Position numbers and translations under genes: made by a program | The notes under the pieces: generated by a model | Told to the model about the DNA's origin: nothing | Databases searched by the model: none | What the model saw: only the letters and a program-made list of their open reading frames with translations | Assembly: GCA_021108405.1 (NCBI GenBank) | Contig: JAIOQW010000305.1 | Coordinates: forward strand, 1 to 38,724 | Source: Methanosarcinales archaeon | GTDB taxonomy: Archaea > Halobacteriota > Methanosarcinia > Methanosarcinales > Methanocomedenaceae | Length of the DNA stretch: 38,724 nt | Direction of reading: 5' to 3' | Shown here: positions 1-8,957 of the stretch, in pieces | How the letters are laid out: the number at the start of each line of letters is the position of its first letter | How positions within the stretch are numbered: the first letter of the stretch is position 1

Positions 1-294
1 ATTAATGTGATGAAGGTTAATTTGCTCAATTATTTAATAAGCCGATAGTCATGTAATAGATACTCAGTTAAAATTTATATCATAATTATCATTGTTAACA
101 TCACCAATTTATTTTGAAATGATTTGGAAATATATATATACTATGAGAGTTATAAAAATAATAGGTTAGGAAATAAACCTGAAATCCAATAATCAGAATA
201 TGATCCTATCTTTTTATAAAAATATATATACAATGAATATTGTTAAGAATTCAATAAAATATGCCTATAAAATAATCGAATGTAAGGTGAAAAA
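1..294. other. AT-rich intergenic stretch, no gene seen
   Basis: No open frame with a convincing start and no repeat copy is visible here. The stretch is very AT-rich and contains several TATATATA-like tracts, for example near 131-140 and 222-230, either of which could serve as an archaeal TATA element. The last ten bases hold the ribosome-binding site of the small gene that starts at 295. Confidence 0.5.
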
Positions 295-444
295 ATGAGC
301 AAAAACGATAGTATTGATATATGCATTGGATGCGGCCGGGAAACTACAGCAAACCTGACCACAAAATTTGGCAGTGTTATATGCAGGCAGTGTTTTAATG
401 AAATAAAAGGGCAAGGACATGTACGTGTTGAAGGTAATTATTAA
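295..444 (+). CDS. small zinc-ribbon protein (49 aa), function unknown
   Basis: A 49-residue protein with two CxxC knuckles (C10-x2-C13 and C30-x2-C33), the usual layout of a compact zinc ribbon. A good Shine-Dalgarno sequence (AAGGTGA, 284-290) lies 4 bases before the ATG, which supports a real gene despite the small size. The chain between the knuckles is polar and has no membrane segment. Proteins of this kind often bind nucleic acid or act as a subunit of a larger complex, but nothing here shows which. It is monocistronic: a hairpin repeat copy follows in opposite orientation. I do not recognise a named family. Confidence 0.7.
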   Translation: MSKNDSIDICIGCGRETTANLTTKFGSVICRQCFNEIKGQGHVRVEGNY

Positions 445-484
445 TACCTGAGATACAAACTGTTCTTACCATCCCCTTTTTTTA

Positions 485-759
485 TAGTATATCGAGGCTG
501 TCCCATAATTGCTTTTGGTACTAAAAATTCGGCTTCTTTTTGGATTTACAGCCCTATTTTCCTTTCTTTTTATTCCACTTTTGGATTGTTGGACAGCCTC
601 TATCAAGTATAACTTGATATATCGAAAATGTTCACTCCGTTCACATTTCCTAATCTTCAGATTCTTCAAAGCTTCAGTCGAAGATTCTACGAATCTTCTA
701 ATCCTCCATTCCTCTGGAATGTCGGTCAAGAAAATCCGAGCGATAGCGAGGATTTTGTT
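485..759 (-). repeat. modular hairpin repeat, copy 1 (interrupted by MITE)
   Basis: This is an essentially complete copy read on the minus strand. In order from 759 downward it has the AAAATCC/GGATTTT hairpin, the GAATGTCGG region, the GAAGATTC/GAATCTTC hairpin, a degenerate GCTT hairpin, the AAAATG/CATTTT hairpin and the TATCAAG/CTTGATA palindrome. The last module is split by a 107-bp insertion at 494-600. In the first hairpin the inner pairs are GC/GC where copies 2, 3 and 5 have CC/GG. Confidence 0.9.
494..600. mobile_element. 107-bp MITE-like insertion with 10-bp inverted ends and TATC duplication
   Basis: The ends are perfect inverted repeats, GAGGCTGTCC at 494-503 and GGACAGCCTC at 591-600. 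The bases TATC stand directly on both sides (490-493 and 601-604). Removing the insertion and one TATC rebuilds the palindromic end of the surrounding hairpin repeat exactly as it appears in copy 3. The element has no room for a transposase, so it is a non-autonomous element or the remnant of an insertion sequence. GAGGCTGTCC-type ends occur in some DDE-transposase IS families, but I cannot fix the family. Confidence 0.85.
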
Positions 760-815
760 ACTTTATTCCAAATACATCAGTAAACGATATCAGACACCAA
801 TTACAAAGCTTGACC

Positions 816-917
816 TTATTTGATCTTTTTCAAAAGGTAAGCCACTACCAGAAGCATCGCTACTGCAAATAGCATCTCAAATCCAGGTATGTCTATTATA
901 ATATTAAGATCTCCCCA
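816..917 (-). pseudogene. relic 3' end of a PGF-CTERM surface protein gene
   Basis: The minus strand reads a 33-codon open frame ending at TAA (816-818). It contains Ile-Pro-Gly-Phe-Glu, then a hydrophobic span of about 15 residues rich in Leu, Val and Ala, then a Lys-Lys-Ile-Lys end. That is the layout of the PGF-CTERM signal used by archaeal S-layer and secreted proteins for processing and lipid anchoring by an archaeosortase. An in-frame TAA at 918-920 and the lack of a start codon show that no intact gene precedes it. I read it as the surviving tail of a deleted or rearranged gene. Confidence 0.6.
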
Positions 918-982
918 TTTATGCCTTGTAATTTATATAAGACCAATTATTTATAGTTATTACACATTAAAATACTTTTTTA

Positions 983-1025
983 TAGTATATCAAGTATAAA
1001 TTAACCCGACCAAAGGTAGGAATTT
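983..1025 (-). repeat. modular hairpin repeat, reduced copy 8
   Basis: Read on the minus strand this has only the first hairpin, in a diverged form (TACC-TTT-GGTC core), followed by the half-palindrome TATACTTGATATACTATA. It resembles the reduced copy at 12,046. A 20-base motif beginning GGTATCCACT follows at 1,047 and recurs near copy 9 at 32,113. Confidence 0.6.
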
Positions 1026-1080
1026 ATTCATCATATTTATAAAAAAGGTATCCACTCCAAATCAGAGGACATAAATGATA

Positions 1081-1135
1081 GCCACAGAGAACACATAAGA
1101 TCACAGAGTTTTTCCTCTAAAGTGTCCTCTGTGGC
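1081..1135. repeat. ACAGAG-type inverted repeat upstream of clpB
   Basis: The arms 1,081-1,094 (GCCACAGAGAACAC) and 1,122-1,135 (GTGTCCTCTGTGGC) pair in 13 of 14 positions around a 27-base loop. A closely related and stronger hairpin lies just downstream of clpB at 3,893-3,967. ACAGAG-rich repeats of this kind recur in many prokaryotic genomes. Its position about 75 bp before the clpB start may affect the leader. Confidence 0.8.
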
Positions 1136-1209
1136 AGATAATATAAACAATGATTTATATAGATTTCATTCCTATACTTTTTGAAATGGATACAAAAAGA
1201 GGTATAATA

Positions 1210-3822
1210 ATGGATTTAAACAGTTTTACAGTAAAAGCACAGGAAGCTATTCAGGGCTCTGCTACAATTGCTGCAAGATATCATCACCAACAGATTGATT
1301 GTGAACATCTGCTGTTGGCATTACTCGAACAAGATGACGGACTTGCATTAAGACTTCTCGAGAAGATAGGGATATCTCCCGACATAATACAACAGGAACT
1401 GGAAAAACACCTATCTGAGCTGCCCCAGGTATCGAGTACAGGTAGCGACCAGGTATACATGACCCAGAATCTGAACAGGGTATTCGATACAGCAAAAAAA
1501 GAAGCAAGCCAGATGAAGGATGATTATATCAGTGTGGAACATCTGCTACTTGCACTGATCAAAGAAACAGATAGTATAAGCTCAAAGATACTCTTGAGTG
1601 CAGGTGTGACCAGAGATAATTTAACTCAGGCATTATCGCAAGTAAGAGGCGATAGACGGATCACATCACAGAACCCTGAAGAAACCTATGAATCACTAAA
1701 TAAATATGGGATCGATCTTACGGAACTTGCGTCGCAGGGGAAACTTGATCCTGTCATAGGCAGGGACCATGAAATCAGACGCACTATCGAAATACTCTCC
1801 CGCCGCAGGAAGAACAATCCTGTGCTTATAGGAGAGGCAGGTGTTGGTAAGACCGCAGTAGTGGAAGGGATATCACAGCGTATTGTAAACCGTGACGTAC
1901 CCGAGGCCATGAAAAATAAACACATTATTTCCCTTGATATGAGTGCATTAATTGCAGGTGCGAAGTTTCGGGGTGAGTTTGAAGAACGGTTAAAAGCCGT
2001 ACTTCAGGAAGTCGTTGATTCAGAAGGTGAGATCATCCTGTTCATTGATGAACTGCATACGGTTGTGGGTGCCGGGGCAACAGAAGGTGCAATGGATGCT
2101 GGTAATATCCTAAAACCCATGCTGGCCCGTGGTGAACTTCACTGCATAGGTGCAACCACGCTGAATGAATACCGTAAATATATTGAAAAAGATGCAGCCC
2201 TTGAGCGCAGGTTCATGTCTGTCCTGATAGACCAGCCAAACGTAGAGGATACCATCTCAATACTGCGCGGGCTCAAGGAACGCTATGAGGTACATCACGG
2301 AGTAAGGATCAAGGATACAGCACTGGTTGCAGCCGCTGTATTAAGCAATCGATATATATCAGACCGTTTTCTACCTGACAAAGCCATTGATCTTGTAGAT
2401 GAGGCTGCAGCCAAGATCAGGACCGAGATAGACAGTAAACCTACAGAGCTTGATAAAGTTGACCGCAAGATCATGCAACTTGAGATCGAACGCGAAGCAC
2501 TAAAAAAAGAGAAAGATCAGGCTTCAAAAGAGCGTCTTGAAAACATTCAAAAGGAACTTGCGGATATTCGGGCCGAATCTGATGCCATGCGCGCACAATG
2601 GCAGAATGAAAAAGAAACAATCCGGAAATTAAGTAAACTCAAACAGCAGATAGAAGATATAAAAACACAGATTGAACAGGAAGAACGCGATTACCAGCTT
2701 AATAAAGTAGAGAATCTTGATCATGCAGCAGAATTACGACACGGCATATTGCCTGACCTTGAGCGCCAGTATGCACAGGAGGAAGCCAATTTACAAGAAA
2801 AACAAACAGATATGCTGTTAAAAGAAGAGGTAGGAGAGGAAGATATTGCTGATGTAGTAAGTGAATGGACCGGTGTACCTGTAAACAAACTGATACAGGG
2901 AGAACGTGAGAAACTGACACATCTGGAAGATAACCTGCATAAACGCCTGATAGGACAGGATGAAGCAGTCCAGGCAGTATCTGATGCTGTGATCCGTGCT
3001 CATGCCGGTATTAAAGATCCGGGCAGACCCATAGGAAGCTTTATTTTCTTAGGACCGACGGGTGTTGGTAAGACCGAGCTTGCTAAAGCTTTAGCAGTTG
3101 AGCTCTTTGATGATGAGAATAACCTGATCCGTATTGATATGTCAGAATATATGGAGAAACATACGGTCTCGAGAATGATCGGTGCACCTCCGGGGTATAT
3201 CGGTCACGATGAAGGGGGACAGCTCACTGAAGCTATCAGGCGCAAGCCATATGCCGTGATACTCTTTGATGAGGTAGAGAAAGCACACAGTGATGTGTTT
3301 AACATCATGCTCCAGATACTGGATGATGGGCGTTTGACAGATTCACATGGACGGACTGTGGATTTTAAGAACACACTTATCATCATGACCTCAAATATAT
3401 GTGTGGATTATGCAGTTGAACAACTGGAGAAAGGCGGGGATTATAGCGAGATGCAGGCGATAGCCATAAATGAATTGAGTAAATATTTCAGACCTGAATT
3501 TTTAAACAGGATCGATGAAGTGGCAATCTTCCATCCATTGACAAGGGAACAGTTAGTCAAGATAGTTGATATCAAAGTAGTAGATCTGGTTGAAAGATTA
3601 AAACAACAAAGGATCGATCTTGAGATCATTGATGCTGCAAAGAAGTATCTTGGGGATGCAGGATATAGTGAAACGTATGGTGCACGGCCACTGCAACGTG
3701 TTATTCAAAATGAAGTTGAGACGAGGATTGCTAAACTCATTGTTGCCGGAGAGGTACTGGAAGGATCAAAGGTTGTTGTTGATGCGGATGAGCGTGGTAT
3801 TATTATATCTTCAGTCATATAA
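1210..3822 (+). CDS. clpB: ATP-dependent disaggregase ClpB
   Basis: Hsp100 protein-disaggregating chaperone of the cytoplasm, which works with DnaK to pull polypeptides out of aggregates. At 870 residues it has the family's usual length. In order it shows the double Clp N domain (1-145), AAA-1 with Walker A GEAGVGKT (208-215) and Walker B Asp-Glu at 280-281, a long charged coiled-coil middle domain (roughly 405-530), AAA-2 with Walker A GPTGVGKT (615-622) and Asp-Glu at 687-688, and the C-terminal D2-small domain with a GARPLQR motif. The middle domain separates ClpB from ClpA and ClpC. I chose the ATG at 1,210 because AGAGGT lies 6 bases before it and the protein then begins at the N domain; the open frame extends to 1,150. 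ClpB is patchy in archaea and usually regarded as bacterial in origin. Related hairpins flank the gene. Confidence 0.96.
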   Translation: MDLNSFTVKAQEAIQGSATIAARYHHQQIDCEHLLLALLEQDDGLALRLLEKIGISPDIIQQELEKHLSELPQVSSTGSDQVYMTQNLNRVFDTAKKEASQMKDDYISVEHLLLALIKETDSISSKILLSAGVTRDNLTQALSQVRGDRRITSQNPEETYESLNKYGIDLTELASQGKLDPVIGRDHEIRRTIEILSRRRKNNPVLIGEAGVGKTAVVEGISQRIVNRDVPEAMKNKHIISLDMSALIAGAKFRGEFEERLKAVLQEVVDSEGEIILFIDELHTVVGAGATEGAMDAGNILKPMLARGELHCIGATTLNEYRKYIEKDAALERRFMSVLIDQPNVEDTISILRGLKERYEVHHGVRIKDTALVAAAVLSNRYISDRFLPDKAIDLVDEAAAKIRTEIDSKPTELDKVDRKIMQLEIEREALKKEKDQASKERLENIQKELADIRAESDAMRAQWQNEKETIRKLSKLKQQIEDIKTQIEQEERDYQLNKVENLDHAAELRHGILPDLERQYAQEEANLQEKQTDMLLKEEVGEEDIADVVSEWTGVPVNKLIQGEREKLTHLEDNLHKRLIGQDEAVQAVSDAVIRAHAGIKDPGRPIGSFIFLGPTGVGKTELAKALAVELFDDENNLIRIDMSEYMEKHTVSRMIGAPPGYIGHDEGGQLTEAIRRKPYAVILFDEVEKAHSDVFNIMLQILDDGRLTDSHGRTVDFKNTLIIMTSNICVDYAVEQLEKGGDYSEMQAIAINELSKYFRPEFLNRIDEVAIFHPLTREQLVKIVDIKVVDLVERLKQQRIDLEIIDAAKKYLGDAGYSETYGARPLQRVIQNEVETRIAKLIVAGEVLEGSKVVVDADERGIIISSVI

Positions 3823-3892
3823 AAAGGAGATTAGGGGTTGTGATTATATGTATATACTACACTCCGCACGTGTAATTTGGAACCCTATATGA

Positions 3893-3967
3893 CTGCCACA
3901 GAGAGCACAGAGATAAGAGTTAGTGACGGAAAAGGCATCTCTGTGTTCTCTGTGCTCTCTGTGGCAG
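3893..3967. repeat. strong ACAGAG-type hairpin downstream of clpB
   Basis: The arms 3,893-3,912 and 3,948-3,967 are a perfect 20-bp inverted repeat (CTGCCACAGAGAGCACAGAG) with a 35-base loop. The right arm is part of a run of CTCTGTG units. It lies between the ends of two convergent genes, clpB and fae-hps, where it could stop transcription in both directions. It is related to the hairpin at 1,081-1,135. Confidence 0.85.
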
Positions 3968-4004
3968 AAAGTCATAAAAAACAGATATGGTTTAGTATAT
4001 AGTA

Positions 4005-5198
4005 CTAAAAATCAGTCATAACCCTATATTGATCAATCTCAGCCTTCTGTAGATCCTCAAGGCATACCTCGGCTGCCAGCCTCACATCTTTTGCCTTGGT
4101 TATAGCCCTGCCAACAACCACAATATCAGCACCAGCCGTACATGCATCACTTACAGTCGCAGCATCTTTTTCCAGCTTGGCGATACCTCCTGCTACTGCT
4201 ACCAGTAATTTAGGAATGACCTTCTTCATTTCAGATATACTGCCCCATGCATGAGCAAGATTCTCTTCATCAATAGCCCTGTGCAACTCCACAATATCAG
4301 GTTTAATACTTAATTCCTTTAGCACTTTCACAGGATCAGGTACATTCAACATATCAATATATGCATAAATACCGGTCTTTTTTGCCTCTTCTATAGCCTT
4401 TTCCATAGTTGATATAGGTGCAAGTCCTGAGATCACTACAGCATCAGCCGTGGCATCTGCAACCATCCTGGCCTCCAGGTTCCCGGTATCCAGGGTCTTC
4501 AGATCAGCAACAATGAATGCATTAGGTCTGGCCTTACGCATCTGCTGTATTACATCTAGCCCATAGCGTTTGATCAAAGGCGTACCTGCCTCGATAATAA
4601 TGTGATCACTTATAGGTACCTGGTCAAGTACTTTGCGCACAAACTCCATATCCGGAATATCGATAGCAACCTGTAGATACGGAGGATCCCACAGCCTGGT
4701 TACATTGAATCCCATAACCGGATGCATAGTCCTGTCTTTCTCTTTTAATACAGTATCAACATCAGGGAATGATTCCATCGCTCTTTGGACAGCCAGTTTG
4801 GTAGCACCGTAATTATATCTATATATCCTATCATAATCCCTGGCCTCAGGGTGAATGAATACACTGGCAACCACTACTAAATCTTCTGCCTGTTCTTTTG
4901 GTATTACCCCATCATCCATGGCATCTGCAACAGCCCGGGATACTGCTGTCTGGGCAGGGCCGAATATCCTGGCCGCATCTTCCATATTCTGTACTGTTAC
5001 CTTGGGTATGATAAGTGTTGCCGGCTTTGTTAACAGATTGGGCCGAATCACAGAAAGAAGCGGTGTATGTCCTGCGCTAAGCTGAGTGAACCCGGTAGCA
5101 AATGCCTGCCCGGCAGGGCCGTTCTTGTCTCCGATAATTATATCAACATGTGCGAGTTCAGGTTCCTCGCCAATAAGTGCTTCTCCGATCAATAACAA
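4005..5198 (-). CDS. fae-hps: bifunctional formaldehyde-activating enzyme / 3-hexulose-6-phosphate synthase
   Basis: Fusion of two enzymes. The N-terminal Fae half (about 1-165) condenses formaldehyde with tetrahydromethanopterin; the conserved His17 is in the AHVD motif and a GDKNGPAG loop follows. The C-terminal Hps half (about 175-390) is a TIM barrel with [10 protein letters not shown] and VADLKT motifs and interconverts ribulose-5-phosphate plus formaldehyde with hexulose-6-phosphate. In methanogens the pair runs backward to make ribulose-5-phosphate for nucleotides while Fae traps the formaldehyde released. At 397 residues it matches known Fae-Hps fusions. The start is a TTG at 5,196-5,198 with GAGGTG about 9 bases upstream. 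It is divergent from the LeuC/HacA gene across 128 bp; a TTAAATAC element on the minus strand at 5,236-5,243 may be its TATA box. Confidence 0.96.
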   Translation of the reverse strand: MLLIGEALIGEEPELAHVDIIIGDKNGPAGQAFATGFTQLSAGHTPLLSVIRPNLLTKPATLIIPKVTVQNMEDAARIFGPAQTAVSRAVADAMDDGVIPKEQAEDLVVVASVFIHPEARDYDRIYRYNYGATKLAVQRAMESFPDVDTVLKEKDRTMHPVMGFNVTRLWDPPYLQVAIDIPDMEFVRKVLDQVPISDHIIIEAGTPLIKRYGLDVIQQMRKARPNAFIVADLKTLDTGNLEARMVADATADAVVISGLAPISTMEKAIEEAKKTGIYAYIDMLNVPDPVKVLKELSIKPDIVELHRAIDEENLAHAWGSISEMKKVIPKLLVAVAGGIAKLEKDAATVSDACTAGADIVVVGRAITKAKDVRLAAEVCLEDLQKAEIDQYRVMTDF

Positions 5199-5326
5199 TA
5201 TCTTTACACCTCAATGGGTCATTAACAACGATACAGTATTTAAGGATACCGTGAATTGCGAATTATCATTTATATCATTTACTTTTCATTACCTTTATTA
5301 CTTCATGCCTCTTATAGAACAATTCT

Positions 5327-6601
5327 ATGACCTCTAATAATCTGACACTCACCGAAAAGATTTTCTCAAAAGCAGCTAACAAACCTGTTCGCTCGGGAGA
5401 TTTCGTTATGGCATCCATAGACTGTGCAATGACCCATGACATCACGGGGCCACTTGCAGTCCAGGGTTTTAATGAAATAATGAAAGACAAAACTGATCCG
5501 AAGGTTTGGGACCCTGATAAGATCGTCATACTCTTTGACCATCAAGTACCTGCAGATTCTCTTAATGCAGCAGCTAACCATATCATGCTTAGACAGTTCG
5601 CTAAGGAGCAAGGTATTACTAACTATGATATTTTCGAAGGAGTATGTCATCAGGTAGTTCCTGAAAAAGGATGGGTCAAACCAGGAAACCTGGTGGTGGG
5701 CAGTGATAGTCATACCTGTGCCTATGGGTCACTTGGAGCATTCTCCACAGGGATTGGCAGTACTGATATGGCTGCAGTATTTGCCACCGGAAAACTCTGG
5801 TTTAAAGTACCCGGGACTATCAGGTTCGAAGTAAAGGGGAAACTGCCTGAGCATGTATATAGCAAAGATATCATTCTGCATATGATAGGAGATGTTGGGG
5901 CTGACGGTGCAATGTATATGACAGCCCAATACGGCGGCGAAACAATCAAAAACCTTGACATATCCCAACGTATGACCATAAGCAACATGGCTATAGAAAT
6001 GGGAGCTAAAGCGGGTATTATTGAAGCCGATGAGACCACACAGAAGTATTTGGAAGAACGCACTTCCTTTACACCGGACCCATACTGGATAAGCGATGAA
6101 GACTGTGAATATGAACAGTATCGTGAATATGATATATCAGACTTACCTCCCCAGGTGGCATGTCCACATAATGTGGATAATGTAAAACCAATTGAAGATG
6201 TGGAAGGTACCAGGATCGATCAGGTACTGGTAGGTTCATGTACCAACGGAAGATTTGAGGATATCAAGATCGTTGCTGACATTATGGGAAATGAACCGGT
6301 TGCACAAGGTGTGCGACTACTGATCATCCCGGCATCCCGTACAGAATATTTAAAAGTTCTGCGTGCAGGGCTGATCGAACAGTTCATGGAAGCCGGAGCT
6401 ATTGTTGAGAGCCCTTGCTGCGGACCGTGTATGGGAGGCAGTTTTGGTCTGCTTGGTGATGGTGAGGTAGGTCTTGCTACATCTAACCGCAACTTCCAGG
6501 GCCGGCAGGGCAGTGCCAATGCATTTGTATATCTCTCATCACCTGCCACGGCTGCAGCCTCTGCCTTAACAGGCGAGATAACAGATCCAAGGAAATCCTA
6601 G
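5327..6601 (+). CDS. aconitase-family dehydratase large subunit (homoaconitase / isopropylmalate isomerase)
   Basis: Large [4Fe-4S] subunit of a LeuC/HacA-type hydro-lyase. Cluster ligands are Cys305 in VGSCTNGR and Cys365 and Cys368 in [16 protein letters not shown] and the IFDH-like FDHQ motif form the active site. Length (424) and domains fit archaeal LeuC/HacA. Methanogens have two paralogues, one for leucine synthesis (3-isopropylmalate) and one (HacA) for the 2-oxosuberate chain of coenzyme B; the sequence alone does not say which this is. The swivel-domain small subunit that completes the enzyme is not in the window, so it must be encoded elsewhere. The ATG at 5,327 has no strong Shine-Dalgarno sequence; TTTATATC at 5,269-5,276 is a possible TATA box. 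Confidence 0.9.
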   Translation: MTSNNLTLTEKIFSKAANKPVRSGDFVMASIDCAMTHDITGPLAVQGFNEIMKDKTDPKVWDPDKIVILFDHQVPADSLNAAANHIMLRQFAKEQGITNYDIFEGVCHQVVPEKGWVKPGNLVVGSDSHTCAYGSLGAFSTGIGSTDMAAVFATGKLWFKVPGTIRFEVKGKLPEHVYSKDIILHMIGDVGADGAMYMTAQYGGETIKNLDISQRMTISNMAIEMGAKAGIIEADETTQKYLEERTSFTPDPYWISDEDCEYEQYREYDISDLPPQVACPHNVDNVKPIEDVEGTRIDQVLVGSCTNGRFEDIKIVADIMGNEPVAQGVRLLIIPASRTEYLKVLRAGLIEQFMEAGAIVESPCCGPCMGGSFGLLGDGEVGLATSNRNFQGRQGSANAFVYLSSPATAAASALTGEITDPRKS

Positions 6602-6639
6602 GAATGATCAGATCTGTTCATGCCCGGGAGAAAATGTAG

Positions 6640-6792
6640 AACAAAATCCTCCCTCCGGTCGGATTTTCTTGACCGACATTCAAGAGGAATAGAGGATTAG
6701 AAGATTTGCAGAATCTTCGCCTGAGGCTCTCAAAAGAGCCGAAGATTAGAAAATACGAAGTATTTTCGATTCAAGTTATACTTGATATACTA
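6640..6792 (+). repeat. modular hairpin repeat, copy 2 (complete)
   Basis: Complete plus-strand copy. Hairpins in order: AAAATCC/GGATTTT, ATTC/GAAT, GAAGATT/AATCTTC, GGCTCT/AGAGCC, AAAATAC/GTATTTT, and the end palindrome. The fifth stem is AAAATAC-GAA-GTATTTT here but AAAATG/CATTTT in other copies, so both arms changed together. The copy ends 15 bases before the aminopeptidase ATG. Confidence 0.92.
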
Positions 6793-6807
6793 CAGGAAGT
6801 AATAATT

Positions 6808-7743
6808 ATGACATTGAAAGAAAGTACAAAGACGATTCTAAAAACCTGTATGGGTGTTCTGCCTAAAGAGTCTGTATTGATCATTACTGATACTGCCACA
6901 CATCCATCCATAGGACTGGAGCTTTATAATACAGCAAAGCAGATGGGGTGTGAGGTATTATTAATGACCATGGAACCAAGGGATCATCACGCCCAGGAGC
7001 CCCCCAAAGCTGTTGCAGAAGCAATGAAGGCTGTGGATGTACTATTAGTACCTACTAGCAAATCCCTGACCCATACCCAGGCAAGACTGGCCGCTAATAA
7101 ATCAGGAGTCCGTATCGCTACCATGCCAGGGATCAGTATTGAGATGATGGAATCAGGAGGCATTACGGCTGATTATCTTACTATAAAGGATACTACGTTC
7201 AATCTTAGGAAGAAACTTGAAAAAGTGAAAGAGATCCGAATAGTCACTGATCCTGGCACCGATATAATTCTTAATGTTGAAGGATGTGACTGGCATGAGG
7301 ACCATGGTATCTGCCATAAGGCAGGTTCATCTACTAACCTACCTGCCGGAGAGGTCTTTGTTGCACCGAAAAATGCGCAAGGGGTTTTTGTAGTAGACGG
7401 TTCCATGGGCGGATTGGGGATGCTGGATTCACCGTTGACAATTATAGTGAAAAATGGAAAAGCTGTCGATTTCACAGGGCCCAGGGCTGAAGAACTGCGT
7501 TATATGCTTGATAATGTAGGACCATTAGCACGCAATCTGGCAGAACTTGGTATTGGCGCAAATCCGGCAGCACATCTTATTGGAAATATTCTAGAAGATG
7601 AAAAGGTAGCAGGTACAGTCCACATTGCACTGGGTGACAACAGTACATTCGGCGGTAATGTGATTGTGGGCATTCATCTTGATGGTATTATAACAAAACC
7701 CAGGGTGTTCATAGATGGTGAATTATTAACACTCCCTGCTTAA
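6808..7743 (+). CDS. M29-type metalloaminopeptidase (leucyl aminopeptidase)
   Basis: A 311-residue cytoplasmic peptidase of the thermophilic M29 type, which removes N-terminal residues using two divalent metal ions. Visible family motifs are LPAGEVFVAP with the conserved Glu (about residue 190), HIALGDN with a following Gly-Gly (about 272-282), and the IHLDG segment near the end. It is at the short end for M29, as archaeal members tend to be. The ATG at 6,808 is chosen because GGAAG lies 8 bases before it; the frame runs further upstream only through repeat copy 2, whose codons are not protein-like. Repeat copies stand on both sides, so it is probably a single-gene unit. Confidence 0.88.
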   Translation: MTLKESTKTILKTCMGVLPKESVLIITDTATHPSIGLELYNTAKQMGCEVLLMTMEPRDHHAQEPPKAVAEAMKAVDVLLVPTSKSLTHTQARLAANKSGVRIATMPGISIEMMESGGITADYLTIKDTTFNLRKKLEKVKEIRIVTDPGTDIILNVEGCDWHEDHGICHKAGSSTNLPAGEVFVAPKNAQGVFVVDGSMGGLGMLDSPLTIIVKNGKAVDFTGPRAEELRYMLDNVGPLARNLAELGIGANPAAHLIGNILEDEKVAGTVHIALGDNSTFGGNVIVGIHLDGIITKPRVFIDGELLTLPA

Positions 7744-7832
7744 TGATCTTATATCAGGGAGGTTTTGCAGTACATAAATAGATATAAATATAGATATAGA
7801 CTAAGTTTTATTATTATTGTGAGTATAATATG

Positions 7833-7995
7833 AACAAAATCCTCCCTTCGGTCGGATTTTATTGACCGACATTCCGGAGGAATGGTGGATTAGAAGATTC
7901 GTAGAATCTTCGTCTGAAGCTTCGAAGAAGCCGAAGATTAGAAAATGTGAACGGAATGAGCATTTTCGATATATCAAGTTATACTTGATATACTA
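7833..7995 (+). repeat. modular hairpin repeat, copy 3 (complete)
   Basis: Complete plus-strand copy filling most of the 304-bp gap between the aminopeptidase and dacZ. The third hairpin is GAAGATTC-GTA-GAATCTTC at 7,893-7,911. The fourth stem is GCTTC-GAA-GAAGC, where copies 2 and 5 have GGCTCTT/AAGAGCC. It ends with TATCAAGTTATACTTGATA and TACTA, about 50 bases before the dacZ start. Confidence 0.92.
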
Positions 7996-8047
7996 ACATA
8001 ATTATTATTGTACCTAATATTAATATATATACGCAGGGGAAATTGTA

Positions 8048-8938
8048 ATGGTAGATAAGACTTTAATTATCCGGACAGCCACAAATATCGCACAGGAGAT
8101 CTCAGCCTGTGCAATCATCATTATGTCAGCTGATCTATCACTTAATATTGATACCAGCATTCCAGTCCTTATGGCTTCCCCGACAGCTATGATGATGGCA
8201 GGTCCCATTTTAGAGGGAGATGATCTCGATAATGGAAAGGGTCCGGCGCAAAGATTACAAAACCTGTCAAATATATTATACCGCAAAGCTTCATCAGGAT
8301 CTGAATATATTATAGACGCTTCAGCAGCAGCTTTTATTAAGAATTTACTTGAAGGAGATAGAGTTGTAGGCATAGTCTCATATGAGGGAACAACCAGTAT
8401 CGTGATACATGATCTAAAGGACAATCATATAGTAGAAGAATTAAAAGTATGTTCGGAAATGATCGATCTGGATATCCTGCAGTCAGTCCTCCTGATCGCT
8501 ATTGAACTTGGCACATATGGTCGTGAAGGAAGGTCAATTGGTACTGCCTTTATTATCGGAGATACAAAAGAAGTAATGAAGCGGTCCCACCAGTTAGTAT
8601 TGAATCCTTTTTCAGGTCATCCTGAAAAAGAACGTAATATCCGTGACACAATAAGATGGGAAACAGTGAAAGAGTTTTCTCAACTTGATGGAGTGTTCAT
8701 ATTGGACAGTGAAGGTTTTTTGATTGCGGCTGGACGTTATCTTGATATAGACGCAAGGGATGTAGAGACAGTTAAAGGACTGGGAGGACGGCATGCATCT
8801 GCTGCAGCAATCACCCGGGAGACTGAGACTGTAGCAGTAACAGTGTCTGAAAGTGATGGCGCGATAAGAATATATAGGGATGGTATCCAGATACTTGAGA
8901 TTAATCCAAGATCGTTTGAAGTGTCTTTATTAACATAA
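8048..8938 (+). CDS. dacZ: diadenylate cyclase DacZ
   Basis: Makes the second messenger cyclic di-AMP from two ATP. The C-terminal half is the DisA_N catalytic domain, with the DGx motif (Asp214-Gly215-Val216, where bacterial enzymes usually have DGA) and the RHx motif (Arg248-His249) in GGRHASAAAITRET. The N-terminal half (1 to about 175) is the alpha/beta pyruvate-kinase-C-like domain typical of archaeal DacZ rather than bacterial CdaA or DisA. At 296 residues it fits archaeal DacZ. AGGGGA at 8,036-8,041 precedes the ATG at 8,048. In haloarchaea DacZ is essential and its product helps control osmotic balance. A lipoprotein gene follows after 19 bp, probably in the same transcript. Confidence 0.9.
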   Translation: MVDKTLIIRTATNIAQEISACAIIIMSADLSLNIDTSIPVLMASPTAMMMAGPILEGDDLDNGKGPAQRLQNLSNILYRKASSGSEYIIDASAAAFIKNLLEGDRVVGIVSYEGTTSIVIHDLKDNHIVEELKVCSEMIDLDILQSVLLIAIELGTYGREGRSIGTAFIIGDTKEVMKRSHQLVLNPFSGHPEKERNIRDTIRWETVKEFSQLDGVFILDSEGFLIAAGRYLDIDARDVETVKGLGGRHASAAAITRETETVAVTVSESDGAIRIYRDGIQILEINPRSFEVSLLT

Positions 8939-8957
8939 AGCCTGGTGTTATTTTATT

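Noticed and set aside
466-729. Minus-strand open frame of 87 codons
   Set aside because: It consists of repeat copy 1 and the MITE read in one frame.
509-823. Plus-strand open frame of 104 codons
   Set aside because: It runs through the MITE and repeat copy 1, is made of repeat sequence and lacks a ribosome-binding site or protein-like composition.
3620-3892. Plus-strand frame overlapping the end of clpB
   Set aside because: Shadow of the clpB coding frame; no separate start signal.
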